A stretch of 64,000 nt of DNA from Acanthaster planci (taxonomy: Eukaryota > Echinodermata > Asteroidea > Valvatida > Acanthasteridae), in assembly GCF_001949145.1 (NCBI RefSeq), contig NW_019091377.1, forward strand, positions 12,254 to 76,253. The letters are read 5' to 3'. The translations under genes and the position numbers were made by a program. Positions 35,318 to 46,900 of the stretch are shown here, in pieces. The number at the start of each line of letters is the position of its first letter. The first letter of the stretch is position 1. The notes below the pieces were generated by a model that made no database searches, had not been told where the DNA came from, and worked only from the letters and a program-made list of their open reading frames with translations.

Positions 35318-38300
35318 CTCTCCTTTATACATCTTAACAAGTCCAGTGTTGATCTTCTCCCAGTGAGGTACTGATGTCATTCCCCACAGGGTGGGAGAGT
35401 GCTCAAAGAATGGCCCTGTTTTGCACTAAGCAATGATAACAGGATAAAAATCTGAAACTAACTATTACACCAAACTATTATAACATCTAATATTCCACTC
35501 CTAGCTACCATCAACTATATCTTCCTGATCCTAGTTTATTACATTATGATTCAAGCTTGTTTCTCATTTCTAATGAAGTCTGGGAATGAAACTGAACCCT
35601 AATGATTCAGGGGTAGGATATTCAAAACGTAGCAGATGAAAATCTAGGACCAGTCTCTCTTGTTTATGCTCCAACACTCCTCTTCTGCCTCTGAATCTTA
35701 AAGAATTCATTCAAGAAATTGCTGATTGAAAATGGCTGATGTACACTGCACCATATTAACAGAATGTATGCCAAATAATGAATAAGGGCCACCATCAGCA
35801 AACATGAGCCCACCTGGTGGATGTAACGAATACACTCCATGAACATGTAGTCTTGACTGTAGGTTACCGCCATTTTTTCTTCGTGGAAATCTTTCGGCAG
35901 GAGTTGAGGATGGTCTGCAGCAAAAGTCACAAGCCAAAAAAAAAGGTATCTGCAAAGGGCAAGATTTTTTAAATTATCCAATCACGTGATTTTTGTAATT
36001 ATCCCGATTCTGACAAGATTTGAAGAACTTACTTATTAATTGTGAACTTCCCCAGATGTAGGGTATAAACTGAAAGTCATCCAGCCCCCAGACACCATGG
36101 CTGCCTGCTGGTTCCATGTGGTACACAGTTTGTAGCCTTCTCGTTATCTCAAGGTACCTGGTACATGTAATGAATGAACCGAGTAATTTTAAAGAAGTGG
36201 TTTATAAAGGACACTGAATAAGTTCTTCACAAATTCTAGTCAGCACCTTGAAAGAGATTGAGAGATTGACTTGAATTTGCTACAGGTGACAACCTGCTCC
36301 CAATTGTGTGGAAATGATTTTCAAAATACGCAGGCAACTTGTTGATGTTCATAAGTTGCAGTTTAACAAAATCAGCAAGATATTAATGTAACGGTTTTTA
36401 CAAGGAATACAATTACTGTTGATGCTATGGTGACTTCAATCATGATTCATTACAAGACTCAAGCTGACCTCTTACATTACCTGGTGAAGACTCCCAGAGC
36501 AACCTCCATGGAATCAGCTTCTGTCAGCACCCTTAGTTTGTACAAGCAGCACAGGAATGCTGCGTAGTTCATTTCATGGCCAGAACCGTAGTCTATTCGT
36601 GTGGAGTTACCAAATCCATCCTCTAAGTAGGCTTTGAGTTCTATGACAGCCGGGTAGTGCTCCTCAGGCAAAATGGCCTGGATTAAGCATTCCAAATTCT
36701 GCAGAAGCAGAAATAAAAATTGCCAAAAAATGTGTATCTTGGGTCTGTAAAAGTTCACTCTCAGCAACACAGATACAAATTCCATATGAGGATGCTTCAC
36801 TGCTAGTCTGGTGCCGGTATTCAACAGGACAATTCGGAAAATATAAGGACATTTCTGACTTAACCACTTGCTGCCGGTGGCATTTATCAATGTTGATGAT
36901 GCTTGGGTGGGATAATTATCATTTCTGTTCTGCTTTCAAAATTTTTCAAAAATTCTGATCTTCATTTACTGGACACTTACAAACACATGAAGGACTGTCT
37001 AGTGTCCACTGTAGCCTGACAGACAAAATCCATTGACGCCCGAGTATTTCAGCCAGGCCTGCAGCCTTGTAAAAAGAGCCCAGATTGTGTGCCGTCATAA
37101 AAACTTTCTTTTGTTCACGAACCTGGCACAGTGCGCTGCTGACCTCTCTTCAAAAGGGGCCAGATTAGCGTGCATCGGTACTGTGTGGCTCATCGCTGTG
37201 GCGGTGGAGCGCTTTTGTCCCCGTTGGTAATCCACTTGCTCTAAATGCCCCAAACCATGGTATACCGTTTCAAAACAAGGCTGGATTATCTCCACTTTTA
37301 AGAGTGAAAAAATGTTGGTAATGCCCAGCAGCCTGGTCTTTTGTTCCGAGTACGTTTTTTTTTTGTTACAAGGCCCAGTTCCCTTTGTCCGATTTCGGAG
37401 ATCCTGGCCACACATGTAAAGCATACGTGTCCAATACCAGAATTCCCGGCAGGAAGTGGTTAACCAAATTTTGAAAAGTGTTTATCAGTTTGCAGTTGCA
37501 CACAGGAAAATCACAATAAGCAAATCAATTGATTGAAGGAAACAGTGCATGACTGGTATGCCCATTGCTTTCTAACTCTATGGGCATATAGGTCACAATT
37601 TAATCACAATCCTCCAAAATACAATCACGCAGATCAATAACATATTCTCAATATTTAACCAAATCTAGGTTAATTCTCCATTTCAATGCAATCATAGACG
37701 GCCTCATATACTAAACACTCTGACACAGCGCCAATTTCATTGGTTTGAACACCTATGCCAACTCCCCTGTATCAGCCAACAAGGTTTGTCCTTAACCCTA
37801 ACACTCCTCAATCCTCCAACAGGTGAAGGATTGAGGAGAGTTAGGTTTAATTTGATTCAAAGTCAGCTGGATGGCACTCCTGTTGGCAAGCATTGGACAT
37901 GCTGGATAGACAACAACACGACAAATCTTAGCCAGCTAGGACGTGACCTGAGAACAACGACAGTTGCACAATAAGCCCAAGCCGACTGCAGGTGTGTCCT
38001 ATACGCCCTCAGAGCAAGAAACACCACGAAGACGAGGAGGAGGATTCTATAAAGTCCTAAAAACATCAACATTCCCCAAATTGAAAAACTGACCATTAGA
38101 CTTTGGACTAAGGACAGGGCTGCGTCCCAAATGGCTAGCTTCATTTACATCTAGAAATAGCATGTATGCCTATGGAAATGACTGGTTAGTGGTTGCAACC
38201 ACTCCCCATAGACACATTGACTCTCAGCCATAAGTTGTTGAAGACAACTTCTGACGACAGAGACTTACTTCCCCTAGTCTTTTGTGCCAGTCTCTGTAGG

Positions 38301-39060
38301 CTTTGTTTCCATACCGCTGCGGTTGGTCTGTCGGTGGGATCTCGTCAATCCAACTGTTAAATGTATCCAGCATATTGATCAGCATCTTGCAAATCTGCAG
38401 TCAAAATGTCAAATAACACCTCTGATAAAAAGACTGCTGACGTGGTACCGTCACTCCGAACACTTCTTACAATCACAGTGTCTAGTGCTTTAAAGTAAAG
38501 CGTGTGGTCAGGTGTCAAGGCACATGTATAAGCCACTATAAATATTGAAGCAAGAACTTACCTCAGAGCTGCTGACGCAATCGGAGATTTTTTTACTTTT
38601 CACAGATTTGCTGACTAAGAGGATGAAACCCAAGAAATCCTGGTATGCCTTCAAGACAAAATCAAAGCATGAAATAAGAAATAATTGAATATGATGAATC
38701 ATAGTAGTCTTACATGTAAATTCCCCGATGCTGAAAGGTTGAGGACTCTCTGGATAAAGTTACTGACAGAAAAGATTTCCATAATTTAGTGGAGATCAAT
38801 GGAAGTCAAGAACTACATGTAGGGTCATCGGGTCAAGTACCAAGTATGGAGCTTACCTGAGACTTCTCCCATTGCACTATCTGGCCATTATTCTTAATTC
38901 TTTTTCCAGGCTGTGTGTACTGGTGGCTAGTTGCAGACTGGGCTGAGGCTTCTGCAGTTTGGTTGCTAGTCTCTGTTCCCGTCTGTGCCAGGGTTTCCTG
39001 AATTTGATGACCAGTCTTTGCTGCATTTTCTACTGCAACTTCAGTATCAGGTGTTGACAT
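35318..39060 (-). CDS. PTPA: Serine/threonine-protein phosphatase 2A activator (PTPA), 3' end not found
   Basis: Peptidyl-prolyl isomerase-like chaperone that activates protein phosphatase 2A by reshaping its catalytic subunit; cytosol and nucleus. Exons from 5' to 3': 38857-39060, 38562-38648, 38269-38394, 36481-36698, 36033-36157, 35814-35914, 35318-35425; 969 nt, 323 residues, all phases consistent. Start [20 protein letters not shown] has A at -3. Family blocks: [12 protein letters not shown], then [95 protein letters not shown], and [19 protein letters not shown]. The last exon ends at a good donor after KMYKGE; the family normally has about 25 more residues, and I found no exon encoding them. 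The Gln/Thr-rich first 45 residues look like a lineage-specific extension. Confidence 0.95.
36860..37463. mobile_element. TTAA-ended MITE (604 bp) in a PTPA intron
   Basis: Begins TTAACCACTTGCTGCCGG and ends CCGGCAGGAAGTGGTTAA, an 18-bp inverted repeat with one mismatch. The ends include TTAA, as expected for elements that target TTAA. No transposase frame is visible. It lies in the intron between PTPA exons 3 and 4. Confidence 0.65.
37792..37850. mobile_element. TTAA hairpin micro-element 3 (59 bp) in a PTPA intron
   Basis: A near-perfect hairpin: TTAACCCTAACACTCCTCAA then TCC, an AACAGGTG loop, AGGATTGAGGAGAGTTAGGT and a final TTAA. The terminal motif is shared with the micro-elements at 7678-7748 and 48918-48987, although the loop differs. 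Confidence 0.7.
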
Positions 39061-39136
39061 TGTTGGCAGACTAGACAAGGACAAATTGCATTCAGGACAC
39101 AATGAATTTACATGTAGACTAGGCAAGAGTGTTTAG

Positions 39137-39380
39137 GGGTCATTCCATGAGGTTGGGCACAGTCTGTGACGGTGTCCTTGTTACATGGGTAACTTTAACC
39201 ACCCGTCATGACCTCTAGAGTAAGTAATTTACTCGGTAAAAATAACACACACCTCTGTATTCAGCCTAGCAAGATGTATAACTTGAAATCCACATGCAGG
39301 TATATAGCTGTTCATTTTAACGGAACCCACGAAACAATGGACACCATCATAAATTATGCCCCAACCTCATGGAATGACCC
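39137..39380. mobile_element. MITE family A, copy 2 (244 bp, TSD TTAG), upstream of PTPA
   Basis: Same terminal inverted repeats as the copy at 12391-12633 (GGGTCATTCCATGAGGTTGG at the left, complement at the right). It is flanked by TTAG at 39133-39136 and 39381-39384, a 4-bp target-site duplication. The interiors align almost base for base, including ACAGTCTGTGACGGTGTCCT. Confidence 0.92.
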
Positions 39381-39726
39381 TTAGACGAAGGTTGTTACAA
39401 ATCTGCTGTACATGTTGTATGGGAGCCAGAGTGTTTAAAAACAGACCACAGACTAGGCCTTCTGAGAGACTGAAAAGTAGAGAAAGACCTGAGTTTTACC
39501 ACCAACATACCAACCCGGGCCCAATTCATGGCACTACTGAAAGACTTCAGCACTATTTCACAACTTGAACAAGCTAATAACAAGTGCATGGGGATTTCTA
39601 CATCATGGAATTTGTTGACCAATTTTAGTGTAAGCAACATTTTCCTCTGGGGTTAGGCTTGCTTTTCCTGTGCTAACCGCTTAACAGACTCTTTGAAACA
39701 GACAGAGACTCTGTGAACAGCACAAA

Positions 39727-40140
39727 ATCAGCTGTTAACAAGCACTATGAAATGAGCCATTTGCGAGTTAAATTTGCATAAAATCTGGTACACTGAGTTA
39801 TCTGACTGCACATAAATGTAAAAATTAGAATTCCCCAGACTAAACACTGTTGCTATACCTCATGATTATGGGCAAGCTTTGACATATCGACCACCATCCC
39901 TGGAATGGACTGGTTCCTTTGTGCCTTTCTTATCCATTGAGAGCAGTGCATTGTTGCAAGGCGTCTCTTATGTAACTAAGCAAAAGCTTGCTCTAAATCA
40001 CGAGATGTACATGTACATGTAGCAACAGTGTCTTCAGCGTGGAGAATTTAAATTATGTTCGCTTGAATTTAAAGAACTCAGTGTACCAGATTTTATTCAA
40101 ATTTAACTCGCATTTTATTGAGCATAAACAACAGCTCGAC
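39727..40140. repeat. Fold-back repeat in the PTPA-CRAT intergenic region
   Basis: The left arm contains GCGAGTTAAATTTGCATAAA then ATCTGGTACACTGAGTT; the right arm contains its complement, AACTCAGTGTACCAGATTTT then ATTCAAATTTAACTCGC. The similarity extends inward to AACACTGTTGCTA and its complement TAGCAACAGTGT, so the arms are about 130 bp. No target-site duplication was identified. Confidence 0.7.
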
Positions 40141-40927
40141 AGCAGCTCAACACACCATGAAAAATATGAACATTGCAGCTAGAGAGCTGGAAAGTTTGGT
40201 ACATCATGTCAGACAATGTTGATTTTTTCCGGAATGTTATTTATTACTTTCTACATTTCTGTTGTGGATCATGGAAAAGGTTACAGATACCCATATTAAA
40301 ATCAGAAGATCTCAAATGTCCCTTTGTACATCCCCCCCCCCGGTGTCAACGCCCGGTATCGGTAGAGTGAATCCTACCATGTCGACATGTCATGCAAATT
40401 ACTAACTAGTAGTAACGTACAATAGAAACGGCAATGCGGGTGCCGCAAGGCCAAGCAGGCTAGGCCTAGGCCTACCTTTTACAAAAAGCACTGTCTTTCA
40501 GAATGAACTAAGTTCCATCAGTGTGACAAAATGACCTACCCGTACATGTAGGCAGCAAGCCTTTGTTGTTTAGACTGATACGATAGGAACACTTAAGAAA
40601 GATAGCTCGCTCACAAAGAAGTTATGAAGATTGATAAAAATTAATGAGGGGATAATGATGATCTGGGCACCACGTTTGATCAATAGCGCCCTCTCGTGAA
40701 CCGTGAACGTAACAGAACAGTTTGATTCTTAGAGCGACTAAGAACAAGTTTACGTTTCAAAGCTTCACCTTTGACCCTTATGCATAAAGCTTGTCACGTT
40801 CGTTAACGTTCGTCCCTGCCCTACAACTTGGTTAACCCTACAATACCGCTGAGTTCATTTTACTGTTCATGCCAGTGACTGACCTGGCCTTATCACAGAA
40901 TTTTGCTCAAACAAACATTTTGCGCTT

Positions 40928-40935
40928 TATAAAAG
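40928..40935 (+). promoter_or_regulatory. TATA-like box upstream of CRAT
   Basis: TATAAAAG lies 29 bp before the proposed CRAT start codon at 40957. That spacing would put transcription initiation almost on the ATG, so either the 5' UTR is extremely short, the motif is not used, or some transcripts start past this ATG. Confidence 0.35.
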
Positions 40936-40956
40936 GTGCAACAGCGGCTGGCTGCG

Positions 40957-43900
40957 ATGCTGTCTAGTGTTGCTAGGCATATCGTAAGTAACGTTTATTT
41001 GTGAAATAAGGCGTCCATTTGTTTTTGCTTGAATTGTAGGCCGTTCATGATCATGGTCAGCTTTATTTCACATGGATGTTACTACACAATTGCAGTTGTT
41101 ATTACTTTTTATTAGCCATGTAGCCCTTAAGTTTAAACTTTTATGCATTTATCACATCTTCAAAATAGGCCTAGGCCTACCTGAACATGCTAGAGGCTCT
41201 ACATCAATGAAAGGTGCAGTCGAGGATCGCATTCGCTTGGCAGTCATCAATCTGTCACAACTGCACTGACACTGTAATGGGACTTTAAGTTTAACACTAG
41301 GCCTACAGTGTTCTGTTTCTGGCCACCACGTTCTTGCCACCATTCTAAAATATTCCACCTCACTTTGTAAGTTTCATTTTCATTGCAGACATGTTCATTA
41401 ATTCAGCTTCAGGGAAGACTGAAATTTTCTTTAAAAGTTGTTTTTACGAGATCAAATTTTAGGAACATCTTTGTGTTTTGAAACTCAAGGATTATGATAG
41501 CTTGATACAGGGCTCTTTCAAAGCCTCTTCTCCATCTTAGCTTTTTAGGGTTAATATTACGTTAAATGTTTTTTTACTTTATCAAGCGCTTAACATTTCT
41601 ATCCACAGATGCGGCAGTCTGCCAACATCGGCCCCATGATGAAGGCTGCAGAGAAGACGGCTGTCATGCTGGGTCGTAAGCAAGCCCAGCCAGGCCGGAT
41701 GTTTGCCCATCAACAGTCACTGTCCCGCTTGCCTGTACCACCTCTCCAGCAGACATTGTACAAGTATCTACTGGCCATTAAGCCTATACTGAGTGAGGAA
41801 GATTACGAGGCAACTAAGAAGGTACATGTAGGCCTACATGTGCATGGTCTGAGGTTTTACAAGGGAGGATACACTTATTATGTAGGAGTTGTTGGGGCTT
41901 GGTTTGGCTTTCTGGCAAAACTTGATTGCTCGTCAGAAAGAATTTCATACAAGAACATAACTCATTTTTCATGCAATGAATGACATGTCAGCCATCAGAA
42001 ATCGATAACATATCCTAAATGTTAAGTTTAGCAGAGAAAATGTTGAAGCATTTATGTAGATATCACTTGAAAATTTTCAGACCAGTCTCAAGGGTTTATT
42101 CACAGGGTGTCAAGAAATGTCTGTGTATGGAACTCTTCCCATATTCCTTCTGAATCAAGCAATTTACAACACAGAAAAGCTCCTTTTAGCTACATTGTTC
42201 ACGTGTAAATAGGCCTACTGTTGTTCTTGTCGTGTCTGGACAGTACATTGGCAAGATTAGCAAAGATTTACAACATGAAATCCATAGATTGCAACATTTT
42301 GATATTTGATAAGAAGTATTTGCTCTCAATGAGGGAATAAGAGCTTTACAATTTGTTGATATTTTTGGGACAGTTTTTTTTTATAACCAAAAATCATCCA
42401 TGTAAAAAAAACTGCACTTCAGAGGCCTGTTCATCCACTTTGTACATGTACATAATGAAAGATAAATGATCAACTGCAGTCCAGTACATGCATGTTCACA
42501 GAGTTAGCTGTGAAACTTAATGGATGTCTTCTCAAGGAAAATATAAGATATCTGATTTCAGTGGCACAAGGGTAGATTGTGGGTGGGGGATGTTATGGGG
42601 CCATTTCCAACCAAAAATTATGTTTTTGAAAATAATGACAGGAAGACACTTTTTTGTTTATTTCATTTCTCTCTCCTGTAAAGCCTGTAAAAGTCACTAA
42701 AATTTAGCTTTAACCCTTGGAAAGGTCATTGAAGGTTACTTGTACACCAAAAAAAAAAAAGAAAAATCTAAAAATTAATCCATTAATAATATTCCCCACT
42801 CCCCCAAGAAAAGTTGGCTGTGGATCCCCTTACAAAATGGGTGTGGACTTTGATATCAAGCAAAAGCACTTGCCCACATTCATTTCCAATTTCCAGGGGT
42901 TTTGATTTTTCTTCATCTAACAGATTCACATTTCAATTTCAGCTTTTATTTGAAAAAAAAATACCTTGCACTTTGCTTTTCAGATTGTGACTGAGTTTGG
43001 TAAGCCTGGAGGCTATGGGGAATCTTTGCAGATGGCGTTGATTGAAAGATCACAGAAAATGGATAACTGGGTAAGTCACCAATAATGTCTGACAAGACAG
43101 TGCTGAATCGGTACCCCTGCACATCGAGCCTATAAATAAAATGTTCTTGAAACCATCTCATCCCTTTCGATCTGCAGAGCTTCATGCTTCAAGGAGCTTC
43201 AGCAGAAACCTGAAATTGCTGTCCTGAATTTTGGGAGATATTTTTATCACTAGCTGAGAAATACATGTAAATCAGTCATCCTGCTGAAAGGAACATATTG
43301 ATAACATGAGCGATTTTTGTATTGTGCGTAATGAAGCTTTCAGAGTGGTGGTTGCACAAGGCGTATCTTGAGTTCCGCTCCCCTGTGGTAATTCACGTTA
43401 GTCCCGGCGTCGTCTTCCCCCGAGAGAACTTCAGGGGTGTTGACGGGCAACTGGAATTTTCAGCCAGGTTCATCGCAGGGGTCTTGGATTTCAAACAACT
43501 GATTGACAGGTCAGAATTGAGGGACTTATTGTAAATCTAACGTGCATTGAAAGGTGTTGTTGTTTCTGTGGCTTTAACAAGGATGTGTCCAAGGAGACAA
43601 TATTACTGTTGTTGCACCATGGTCCATATGTATTTTTAAACGTGACATTGTATGCATGTATTTTTACCATCTAAACACCCTATTAATTAAGAGACATTTG
43701 TACAGGTAGCACACCTGCTCCTGAGAGTGGTACCATCACAAGAATGATTTCTAATTCTTGCTGCCAAATTGCTCCATTCCAGACTTGCTTTTGATAGATG
43801 TTTAATGCTTGTTATTCTTACAAAGTTGTCTTTTGTTCTTATAAAATTAATCATCAGTTAGTAGGGGAATTAAATCCTTCCAATAAACCATTTCTTATCC

Positions 43901-46900
43901 TGATCAATTTCAATCTTTTTGATGAATGGAAAATCACAGAGCCAATCCACCACAATCAACGTGGGCCCAGATGCCCTAGTTTTTGGTACAGTTTGCTTTG
44001 TGAATTTGCACAGTCACTGAGTTTCCAATTTGTTCTTTGTTGACATATCAAGAAAGTTATGGCCCAGAAGGAGCACTGGTCCATTCATAATACCCCATGC
44101 TATTGTTACGTGTACGTTTGCAGAATTCTTTGTTGCTGAAAATAGCCTTTACCCTCTATTGCACATGCTTCCAGCGCGTGCATAGTTTATGAGATAAGTG
44201 CATGCGTTATCAGATCAAAATGTAAACAACATACATCTAGTAACATATTCAGTTTAGAAATACATGTAATTGTTAATAATGGGTCTCTGGTTCGTTTGCT
44301 TATCAGTATCTCTAAGTGGCTGCTCTTCTGCACTGTGTAAGTGTGCAAAAGGTAGCTAGTGGAGCAAACTAGGGTCATGAACTTTTCACCAATGAACTTC
44401 ATGGAGGTAACTCTTCCCCTCCTTCCTCCATGATCTGAGCCTCGAATTCTACTGAAGCCTAGCAGGTTTTACATGTACATGTTTCTCCTGTACACCTTAA
44501 TCCAGTCTCATTTTTGTATTTTTTTTTCAACTGCACAGTTGGGCATTGTAACAATAGCCCTAATTAGATTATTAAATAAACAGATGAGAAATTAAACCCA
44601 GAATGGCACTTTTGTGTAGCAATCTTCCAGACATGCCAAAACTCACCATGGCTGGAATGAAGGTTTTCATCTAGGATTGAAATGTCTGCCTTTTTCTTCC
44701 TAACCAAGGTACAAACTCCCTGTCCTCTCCCAGGAAAACTTTGGAAACTCACACCCCTCGGTGTTACATGTATCTGAGGACATACACTTATTTGCACTGA
44801 AGGAAATATGAAGGTTCATTGTATTGTGTTAAATAGTTGTGTACAAAAGAGGGATTTGTAAATGTTGACCAAGCAAAAACTGCCAGTCCAAAATTGTTTT
44901 TGCCTGTACTCTGGATAGGTGTCTTCTTGATTCACTGGCTGGACGTGACTCTCCTCAATCCTGCAAAATCCCACAAAACATACACAATTTTTAAGGACAT
45001 GGGAAATTTTTACCCTTTCAATTCCATACCAACAATGTGCAAAGTACAATATACATGTGTATAAAACAATCAATGCACATCCACCAATTCTAAGGTAACC
45101 TGGATGTACATGTAGGACTGAGGAGTTTCTTTGAAGTTCACATGCATGTGAAGTTTGTACAGTATATGTATGGAAACATAACCCTATAGGTTTTACATGC
45201 TGTAGCAGCTATAAAGCTATGTGGTCAATTTGTATGTGTGACAAAAACTGACTTGCATTGTATTACATACTGATGCTGTAGATCATCGTGTGCCAGGCAA
45301 AAGGTCGTAAGCTGCTTAAACCCTTTTGCTGGGAAGCATGATCACAACAGAAAAAAATGTTCCTGGCAAAAGGGCGTAAAAACCACACTCTCTTTATTTA
45401 GTAAAATGGATCAAATTTACTACAAAATCAACACAGGCTGTACAAAAAGCAACCTTTGAACAACTTATCAAACGACTTGCAAAAAATTTGAAAATCTTTC
45501 TGCTAAAATTTTTTTATATTTTTATAATTAAAAACAGTTGCATACATATGTCCTTTTGCCGGAAAAATGTTTTTTTCAGTGATCATGCTTCCCGGCAAAA
45601 GGTCGTAAGCGCTTACATCCTTCTTCCAGGCACACGATGAGATGTATGTGAAAGCACAAAACTTCCACAAATTTGGAGTCCTGTAATTTGGATGCCAGTT
45701 ACATGTTATAAACAGATTAATAGTACATACAAACAATGTGTTTATTGATTCTTCAGTGACTCGTTACCAGTTGATTACATGGGTGGCCAGCCCCTGTGTA
45801 TGGATCAGTACCACAGGATCCTGTCATCCTGTCGGGTACCAGGCGTCAAGAAGGACTCCGTTGCTACCTTCCCACCATACAAGCCAGACGCTCCCAGACA
45901 CATCATCATTGGTCACAACAATCATGTGAGTATTTGAGAATGATCTCTGGGGCACTCAGGCTTGCAAAAATTGTGGCTGTTGCTTGTCATAACATATTGG
46001 CTGTGGGAGCCACTGGCTAGCAGCTGCAGCTGTCTCCCATAAAGGTAAGTGTTAGCTGCACAGGAGCAGTGTTGTAGTCAAGACCATGCGCAAGACCATG
46101 CGCAAGACCATGCACATGACCATGCACAAGACCATGCGCAAGACCATGCACAAGACCAGACACAAGACCAGACACAAGACCATGCACAAGACCAGGCACA
46201 AGACCATGCACAAGACCAGACACAAGACCAGGCACAAGACCAGGCACAAGACCAGGCACAAGACCATGCACATGACCATGCACAAGACCAGACACAAGAC
46301 CATGCACAAGACCATGCACAAGACCAGACACATGACCATGCACAAGAACAGGGTGAACAATGACAATTAAAGGAATGCTATTGTTGCAGTTCATTTGAAT
46401 AGCTTGCACCTTGAATTCAGACTGGAAGTTTTGTGTTGGTCCTGTGCTGGTCTTGTGTGGTCTTGTGAAGGTCTTTAGTGGTCTTGTCTACAACACTGCA
46501 CAGGAGATATTGGAGGCTGTCTGATGGAATGCTTGATCATTTTTCCACAAACGTTTTTGGCTAGCTGACCGGACATGTAGACTGTGCCCAACTGAATCCT
46601 TTTTTAATATGTACATTTGTAGTATTGTTGAACTATATTCTTATTTATATTCCATTTGTGCCTCAAGAAAACCATTATTCACGCCTGGTCAGTACAGGGA
46701 TGTAGAAGGCATTTCCAACTTGACCCAGTTATTGGTTCAGTTCATTGATGCCCTTTTAAGGCTCAAAGGTCACACCTACCCTTTCCACCCCTGTGGGTCA
46801 CACTGAAAGTTTCACTTTCAATCTTACAGCTGTTCTCATTGGATGTCTACGACTCACAAGGCAAGCCCCTGCCAATCAGTGAGATCCACACAAAGCTGAA

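Larger units (their letters stand above)
39061..40956. promoter_or_regulatory. Shared upstream region of PTPA and CRAT (head to head)
   Basis: PTPA starts at 39060 on the minus strand and CRAT at 40957 on the plus strand, so this 1.9-kb stretch must carry both promoters. It contains MITE family A copy 2 (39137-39380, only 77 bp above the PTPA start), a fold-back repeat (39727-40140), a C tract near 40331 and a TATA-like box near CRAT. A regulatory role is inferred from position only. Confidence 0.6.

Noticed and set aside
46079-46350. Possible CRISPR-like array.
   Set aside because: Units are 12 bp without spacers, in an animal-type genome.
46017-46409. Open frames of 94-130 codons on both strands over the 12-bp minisatellite.
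   Set aside because: A 12-bp unit keeps any stop-free frame open; the predicted proteins are pure repeats and the region is inside a transposon in a CRAT intron.
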